A DNA stretch of 64,000 nucleotides, taken from the NCBI RefSeq assembly GCF_026342035.1, contig NZ_JAPENM010000002.1, positions 248,001 through 312,000 on the forward strand, given 5' to 3'. The position numbers and the translations under genes were made by a program. Under the pieces are notes generated by a model. It searched no databases and was not told where the DNA came from. It saw only the letters and a program-made list of their open reading frames with translations. This document shows positions 59,972-64,000 of this stretch, one piece after another; the first letter of the stretch is position 1; the number at the start of each line of letters is the position of its first letter. Source of the stretch: Aldersonia sp. NBC_00410 (GTDB lineage Bacteria; Actinomycetota; Actinomycetes; Mycobacteriales; Mycobacteriaceae).

Positions 59972-61375
59972 ATGGAACGTCTCAGCGGACTCGACGCCAG
60001 CTTCCTCTACCTGGAGACCTCGACGCAGCTGCTGCACATCTGCGGTTTGATCGAACTCGATCCAAGCACGATGCCCGACGGCTATACGTTCGAGAAGTTG
60101 CAGAGCGAACTCGCCGCCCGAATCCCCCGCCTGCCCAAGTTCCGGCGCAAGGTCAAGGACAGCCTGTTCAACGTCGGTCACCCGGTGTGGGTCGACGACG
60201 ACGATTTCGACATCGAACGGCACTGCCACCGCATCGCCGTGCCGGAACCCGGTGACGCGACCGAACTCGCGCGGCTGTGCTCGCACATCGCCGGACAACA
60301 ACTCGACCGCAACAAACCGCTGTGGGACATGTGGGTCATCGAAGGACTCGCCGATGGCCGCATCGCGGTGCTGATCAAGATGCACCACGCCAGCGTGGAC
60401 GGCGTGTCCGGCGCGGACATGATCACCCAGCTGTGCAGTCTGGAACCGCAGGCCCCGCCCACCGATTCGGAGGAGACCATCGAGTCCACCGGCGATGGTA
60501 GCGTCGTCGACATCGCCATCGGCGGGCTCGCCGAGATGGCGACGCGACCGGTCAAGCTGGTGCGCGCGCTCGGCAACTCGATACCGTTGTTGCCTGCCTG
60601 GGTGACTCGCGCGCAGCGTGGCGCGGCCATGCCCGCCCCGTTCACCGCACCGCGGACGCCGTTCAACGGCACCATCACCGGACATCGCAGCATGGCCTGG
60701 GCGCAGCTCGACCTCGACCGGGTGAAGGCGGTGAAGGGCGCCTTCGGCGTGAAGGTCAACGACGTGGTGCTCGCCATGGTCGCCAGTGCCCTGCGCATGT
60801 ATCTCGAGGACAAGGGCGAGCTCCCCGAGGCATCTCTGGTGGCGATGGTGCCGGTCTCGGTGCACGACAAATCGGATCGGCCCGGCACCAACAAGGTCAC
60901 CGGAATGTTCAACGAACTGCGCACCGACATCGAGGATCCCGCCCAGCGGCTCAAGGCGATCGCCGACTCGAACGCGGTGTCCAAGGAGCACAACGAGGCG
61001 CTCGGCGCGAACCTGTTGCAGGACTGGGCACAGTTCGCCGGGCCGGCGACCTTCGGTGCGGCGATGCGGCTCTACGCCACATTCGGCCTCGCCGATCGGC
61101 ATCCGACTATCCACAACCTCGTGGTGTCGAACGTGCCGGGCCCGCCGGTTCCGCTGTACTTCCTGGGTTCGCGGATCACCGGTATGTATCCGCTCGGGCC
61201 GGTGTTTCACGGCGCGGGCCTCAACGTCACCGTCATCTCGCGGGAGAACAAGCTCGACGTCGGTCTCATCGCGTGCACCGAGTTGGTTCCCGACCTGTGG
61301 TCGCTGGCGGAGACGTTCCCCGACGCACTCGACGAGCTGGTCGCGGCGGCGGGCTCGATCCGCGACGAGGACTGA
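59972..61375 (+). CDS. WS/DGAT family wax ester synthase / diacylglycerol acyltransferase
   Basis: A 467-residue bifunctional-type acyltransferase making triacylglycerol or wax esters from acyl-CoA. The start MERLSGLDASFLYLETSTQLLHI is canonical. The catalytic motif HHASVDG lies at about 138-144. NDVVLAMVASALRMYLEDKGELPEASLVAMVPVSV and NLVVSNVPGPPVPLYFLGSRI are the second conserved block (in pieces). ATG 59972 was preferred over GTG 59954, which lies inside the operator. Regulation by a KstR-like repressor would tie storage lipid synthesis to sterol catabolism (inference). Confidence 0.9.
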   Translation: MERLSGLDASFLYLETSTQLLHICGLIELDPSTMPDGYTFEKLQSELAARIPRLPKFRRKVKDSLFNVGHPVWVDDDDFDIERHCHRIAVPEPGDATELARLCSHIAGQQLDRNKPLWDMWVIEGLADGRIAVLIKMHHASVDGVSGADMITQLCSLEPQAPPTDSEETIESTGDGSVVDIAIGGLAEMATRPVKLVRALGNSIPLLPAWVTRAQRGAAMPAPFTAPRTPFNGTITGHRSMAWAQLDLDRVKAVKGAFGVKVNDVVLAMVASALRMYLEDKGELPEASLVAMVPVSVHDKSDRPGTNKVTGMFNELRTDIEDPAQRLKAIADSNAVSKEHNEALGANLLQDWAQFAGPATFGAAMRLYATFGLADRHPTIHNLVVSNVPGPPVPLYFLGSRITGMYPLGPVFHGAGLNVTVISRENKLDVGLIACTELVPDLWSLAETFPDALDELVAAAGSIRDED

Positions 61376-61402
61376 GCGCGGCTGCCCGTAGAGTCGACAA
61401 CC

Positions 61403-62686
61403 ATGCCGGATTCGAGCGAGACGACGGCCGAACAGGCCGCCCCGGAAGTGCCGACACCGCTACTCACCCCTGCCGAGGGCGTTCCGCCGGTGGTCGAATC
61501 CTCCGCCGGGCTGCGGGACGCAGTCGCGCGGCTGGCAGCCGGACACGGCCCGCTCGCCGTCGATGCCGAGCGCGCGTCCGGATTCCGCTACTCCAACCGT
61601 GCATACCTGGTGCAGTTGCGGCGCGCGGGCTCCGGGACCGTGCTGCTCGACCCGATTCCGCTGACCGGCGACCTCACCCCGCTCGCCGAGGTGATCAATC
61701 CACTCGAATGGGTGTTGCACGCCGCGGATCAGGACCTGCCCGGGTTGGCCGAAATCGGGCTGCGCCCCGCCGCGCTGTACGACACCGAACTCGGCGGCCG
61801 CCTCGCCGGACTCGACCGCGTCGGGCTGGCGGCCATGGTCGAGCACCTGCTCGGTCTCGAACTGCGCAAGGGCCACGGTGCCGCGGACTGGTCGCGCCGG
61901 CCACTGCCGCACGACTGGCTCAACTACGCCGCCCTCGATGTCGAGGTGCTGCTCGAACTGCGCGGAGAGGTCGCGCGAATACTCGACGAACAGGGCAAGA
62001 CCGCCTGGGCGGCCGAGGAATTCGAATACGTCCGCACGCGGCCCGCCGCGGCACCGAAACCGGATCGCTGGCGGCGGACCTCGCAGATCCACACTCTCAA
62101 GTCACCACGCCAACTCGCCGTCGTGCGTGAGCTGTGGACCGCGCGGGACGAGCTCGCCGCCGAACGCGACATCGCGCCCGGACGGGTGCTGCCCGACGCC
62201 GCGATCGTGTCGGCCGCGACGACGGACCCGAAGTCCGTCGCGGACCTGCGCCGCTTGCCCATCTTCGGCGGACCGCGTCAGCGTCGCAGCTCGCGGCATT
62301 GGATGGATGCCATCGAGGCGGCGCAGATGCTGCCGACGAGCGAGCTGCCCAGGGTGTCGCAGCCCCCGGACGGCCCGCCGCAGGCGAATCGCTGGGCGAA
62401 ACGCGATCCCGAGGCCGCGGCCCGGCTGACCGCAGCGCGCGCGGTGATGACCGAAATCGGTGAACGACTGTCGATCCCGGTGGAAAACCTGCTCTCCCCC
62501 GAGTTGCTGCGCCGGTTGTGCTGGGACGGCGTCGACACGACGAGTCCGACGCTCGCGGCCGACATCGACGCCTTCCTCGCGGCGGGCGCGGCGCGAGCGT
62601 GGCAGCGCGAGCTCACGGTCGCCGGGCTCAGCGCCGCGCTGACCGCATCGACTGAACGGAACCGTTCAGTCGATCAGGTCGACTGA
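61403..62686 (+). CDS. RNase D-like 3'-5' exonuclease with HRDC domains
   Basis: A 427-residue protein. The DEDD exonuclease residues are in PLAVDAERASGFRYSNRAYLVQL, HAADQDLPGL and LPHDWLNYAALDVEVLLELR. HRDC-type helical repeats follow (SPRQLAVVRELWTARDELAAERDIAPGRVLPDAAIV). It is likely to act in tRNA or structured RNA 3' processing. The last residues (TERNRSVDQVD) are encoded by the left arm of the palindromic repeat at 62649, so the C-terminus has been remodelled by that repeat. It corresponds to M. tuberculosis Rv2681. Confidence 0.85.
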   Translation: MPDSSETTAEQAAPEVPTPLLTPAEGVPPVVESSAGLRDAVARLAAGHGPLAVDAERASGFRYSNRAYLVQLRRAGSGTVLLDPIPLTGDLTPLAEVINPLEWVLHAADQDLPGLAEIGLRPAALYDTELGGRLAGLDRVGLAAMVEHLLGLELRKGHGAADWSRRPLPHDWLNYAALDVEVLLELRGEVARILDEQGKTAWAAEEFEYVRTRPAAAPKPDRWRRTSQIHTLKSPRQLAVVRELWTARDELAAERDIAPGRVLPDAAIVSAATTDPKSVADLRRLPIFGGPRQRRSSRHWMDAIEAAQMLPTSELPRVSQPPDGPPQANRWAKRDPEAAARLTAARAVMTEIGERLSIPVENLLSPELLRRLCWDGVDTTSPTLAADIDAFLAAGAARAWQRELTVAGLSAALTASTERNRSVDQVD

Positions 62687-62703
62687 ACGGTTCCGTTCAG
62701 TCG
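62649..62703. repeat. Long palindromic repeat, copy 1
   Basis: Two perfect 25-base arms (62649-62673 and 62679-62703) flank TCAGG. Each arm itself contains TGAACGG-NN-CCGTTCA. The stops of two convergent genes (62684-62686 and 62697-62699) lie inside it. A 37-base stretch is identical and in the same orientation in copy 2 at 63762. It may be a terminator-like or MITE-like element, or a double repressor site. Confidence 0.85.
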
Positions 62704-63654
62704 GTCGATCTGGGGCTGATTCTGACAGCGGGGCGCGGGCGAGAAGACGCAAGCCGATAGTGCGCGACGAGGTGCCGCAACACGTCATCGGGTCGCTCTC
62801 GAATCGCTTTCGGCACGGTCGGAAGAACGATGATTCCGTGCGATTGCCCGCCGTTCCGTTGTCGCGATGTACCGCTCCGGCGAGAGGTGCCAGTCGAGCG
62901 AATCTATGTCCCACGCGAAGGCCACCGAGTCGATCCAGCCGTCGGGGCGCGCGATGAACTCCCCGGTGCTCGTCACGATGTCGACGTTGAAGACCATCTC
63001 TGGAAGCCGGCTGCGAAGCCACAATTTGCGAGCTTCGGCCTCGGTCACGGAATGCACATTCGCGTTGGCCTCCTCGAGAACCGTTCGGGGAAGCGCGGAC
63101 CCACGGACGCTCCCATCTTCGAGTTCGGCCGATAATTCTTCGACTGTGACATCGCCGCGTTGCACAACCTCGGCGATCAGCGCTCGCACGCGATCCAACG
63201 TGCTGAGTCGGCGGGCGGCGTCCAAGACAGCGCGGGGTAGGGGCGCACACGGCAGGCTGTTCCGGATCACCGGCTCTGGCAGGCGGACCGTCCGTTCGAC
63301 GAGAACGAACGAAACAGATTGAGCGCGGCGCCGGTCTGGCAGCAGAATGTGCACGTCACCGTCGTAGCGCCCGTACCCATATTCGCGCAGTGCGGCGCGG
63401 CCCGTGAGCACTGCGCCTTTGCCGCAATAGGCGAGCGCCGCGATCGCTCGCTGGCGCGCGGTGGGAACCCCGCTGTGTGTAAGCACAACGCCTGGCAGGA
63501 GTCGTTGCCATGGACCGCCGGATCGGCACCGATTCGCGATCGTCGAATTCGACAACCCGAATCGCGTCAGGTCGGCAACCCGAATGACGAAGTCCGTGGA
63601 CGCCTCGGCGAGTACATCCGGATTCTCGGCCCAAACTCCTCTACGCACGAACAC
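62697..63654 (-). pseudogene. AbiEi/DUF559-like protein gene with frameshift
   Basis: From the start at 63654 the frame reads an N-terminal winged-helix part (FVIRVADLTRFGLSNSTIANRCRSGGPWQRLLPGVVLTH in pieces), as in AbiEi-type antitoxin-like proteins, then a nuclease-like C-terminal region (GEFIARPDGWIDSVAFAWDIDSLDWHLSPERY). Near 62840 the sensible sequence changes frame to GIIVLPTVPKAIRERPDD, VLRHLVAHYRLASSRP and a stop at 62697-62699. One extra base explains the break. Asp replaces the usual Glu in the EIDS-type position. It is either a decayed gene or a one-base error. Confidence 0.65.
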
Positions 63655-63761
63655 ATCATGCGGAGTCCGAGAATCCGCACTGCCTCAACAGCAGGGCATT
63701 CGGTGCGGGCTGTGGATAGCTACGAGGGTGTGGACAAGTACCACTACGACCTCACATCGAA

Positions 63762-63807
63762 TGAACGGACCGTTCAGTCGATCAGGTCGACTGAACGGTT
63801 CCGTTCA
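63762..63807. repeat. Long palindromic repeat, copy 2
   Basis: Arms 63762-63781 and 63787-63807 around TCAGG; one base is missing from the left arm compared with copy 1, and the ends are shorter. The segment 63771-63807 is identical to 62663-62699. It lies about 57 bases beyond the dxs stop and upstream of the AbiEi-like gene. Confidence 0.85.
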
Positions 63808-63863
63808 TCCCGACAAGGGGGGTGCACACCGCGCTCGATCCTCCGCGGCAGCGCCCGTCGGGC

Positions 63864-64000
63864 CTACGACTGGGTGAAGTCGGCGTCGGTCCGTGCGTGC
63901 TCGCCGGCCACATCGTCAGCGAGTCCGGCAACCCAGCCGGTGATCCGCAGGGCCACATCCTGGGCGGTGAGGCCGAGCTCGCGCAGCACCTGGTCGCGTG
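63864..64000 (-). CDS. dxs: 1-deoxy-D-xylulose-5-phosphate synthase C-terminus, partial
   Basis: Only the last 45 codons are in the window: RDQVLRELGLTAQDVALRITGWVAGLADDVAGEHARTDADFTQS (in pieces), ending at TAG 63864-63866. This matches the end of DXS, which makes DXP for the MEP isoprenoid pathway. The position after RNase D agrees with mycobacterial order (Rv2682c). The start lies beyond base 64000. Confidence 0.8.
   Translation of the reverse strand, partial: RDQVLRELGLTAQDVALRITGWVAGLADDVAGEHARTDADFTQS

Noticed and set aside
1-64000. CRISPR array or rRNA operon
   Set aside because: No regularly spaced repeats with unique spacers and no rRNA-like sequence were seen; the tandem repeats at 52445 and 59136 have no spacers.

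Overview
The window is high-GC actinobacterial DNA from a mycolic-acid-containing member of the Mycobacteriales (Nocardia/Rhodococcus/Gordonia-like). The evidence is an aftC-type arabinofuranosyltransferase gene, a WS/DGAT acyltransferase gene, F420-type nitroreductases, and a block (about 50.0-64.0 kb) whose order matches the M. tuberculosis Rv2669-Rv2682c neighbourhood: GNAT, zapE, ribD-like, Rv2672-like hydrolase, aftC, msrB, chdC, hemY-type oxidase, hemE, DUF3000, RNase D, dxs. The species cannot be named from the sequence alone.

From 1 to about 34.3 kb the window holds the right-hand part of an integrated conjugative element. Its right end abuts the 3' end of a tRNA-Val(CAC) gene on the minus strand. 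A tyrosine recombinase and two small excisionase-like HTH proteins lie just inside that end; the left end and any relaxase are outside the window. The minus strand from 23.8 kb down to 1 is one long, tightly overlapping transfer operon. In order of transcription it encodes: a secreted glycine-rich protein, a type II membrane protein, a ParA-like protein, a cutinase-like protein, a second P-loop-like protein, two small 2-TM (pilin-like) proteins, two related extracytoplasmic proteins, a VirB6/TrbL-like protein, an SCO6880-type protein, a VirB4-like ATPase, a small HTH protein, a three-domain wall hydrolase, a lipoprotein, a coiled-coil protein, a VirD4/TraG coupling protein, DUF4913 and DUF1173 proteins, an unknown protein, and a very large DNA methylase-helicase that runs off the left edge.

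Divergent from the transfer operon is cargo and regulation (24.3-31.9 kb). A five-gene operon encodes an XRE protein, an EspR-like HTH protein, an ImmA/IrrE metalloprotease, a MAB_1171c-like membrane protein and a cytochrome P450. A convergent SAM methyltransferase and another XRE regulator follow. A second module has an HTH/PLD-like regulator with a leaderless promoter, then NUDIX and HD hydrolases. The transfer promoter (about 23.92 kb) and the excisionase/integrase promoter (about 32.23 kb) share the 14-mer AGCGCTAATATAGT, which includes the -10 box. This suggests one repressor controls both excision and transfer.

From 34.3 kb on the sequence is chromosomal backbone: four tRNA genes; DUF6325, amidotransferase, amino-acid permease, P2A-type ATPase, oxidoreductase, META lipoprotein and EF-G-like genes; a decayed DyP-peroxidase operon (46.0-47.6 kb); deazaflavin-dependent nitroreductases; an MFS transporter; and the conserved cell-envelope/heme block. 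Points of note in the backbone: a 33-bp tandem repeat inside a signal peptide, a hydrolase lacking its nucleophile serine, a 24-bp tandem repeat upstream of hemE, a perfect KstR-type operator before the WS/DGAT gene, and two copies of a long palindromic repeat flanking a frameshifted AbiEi-like gene.
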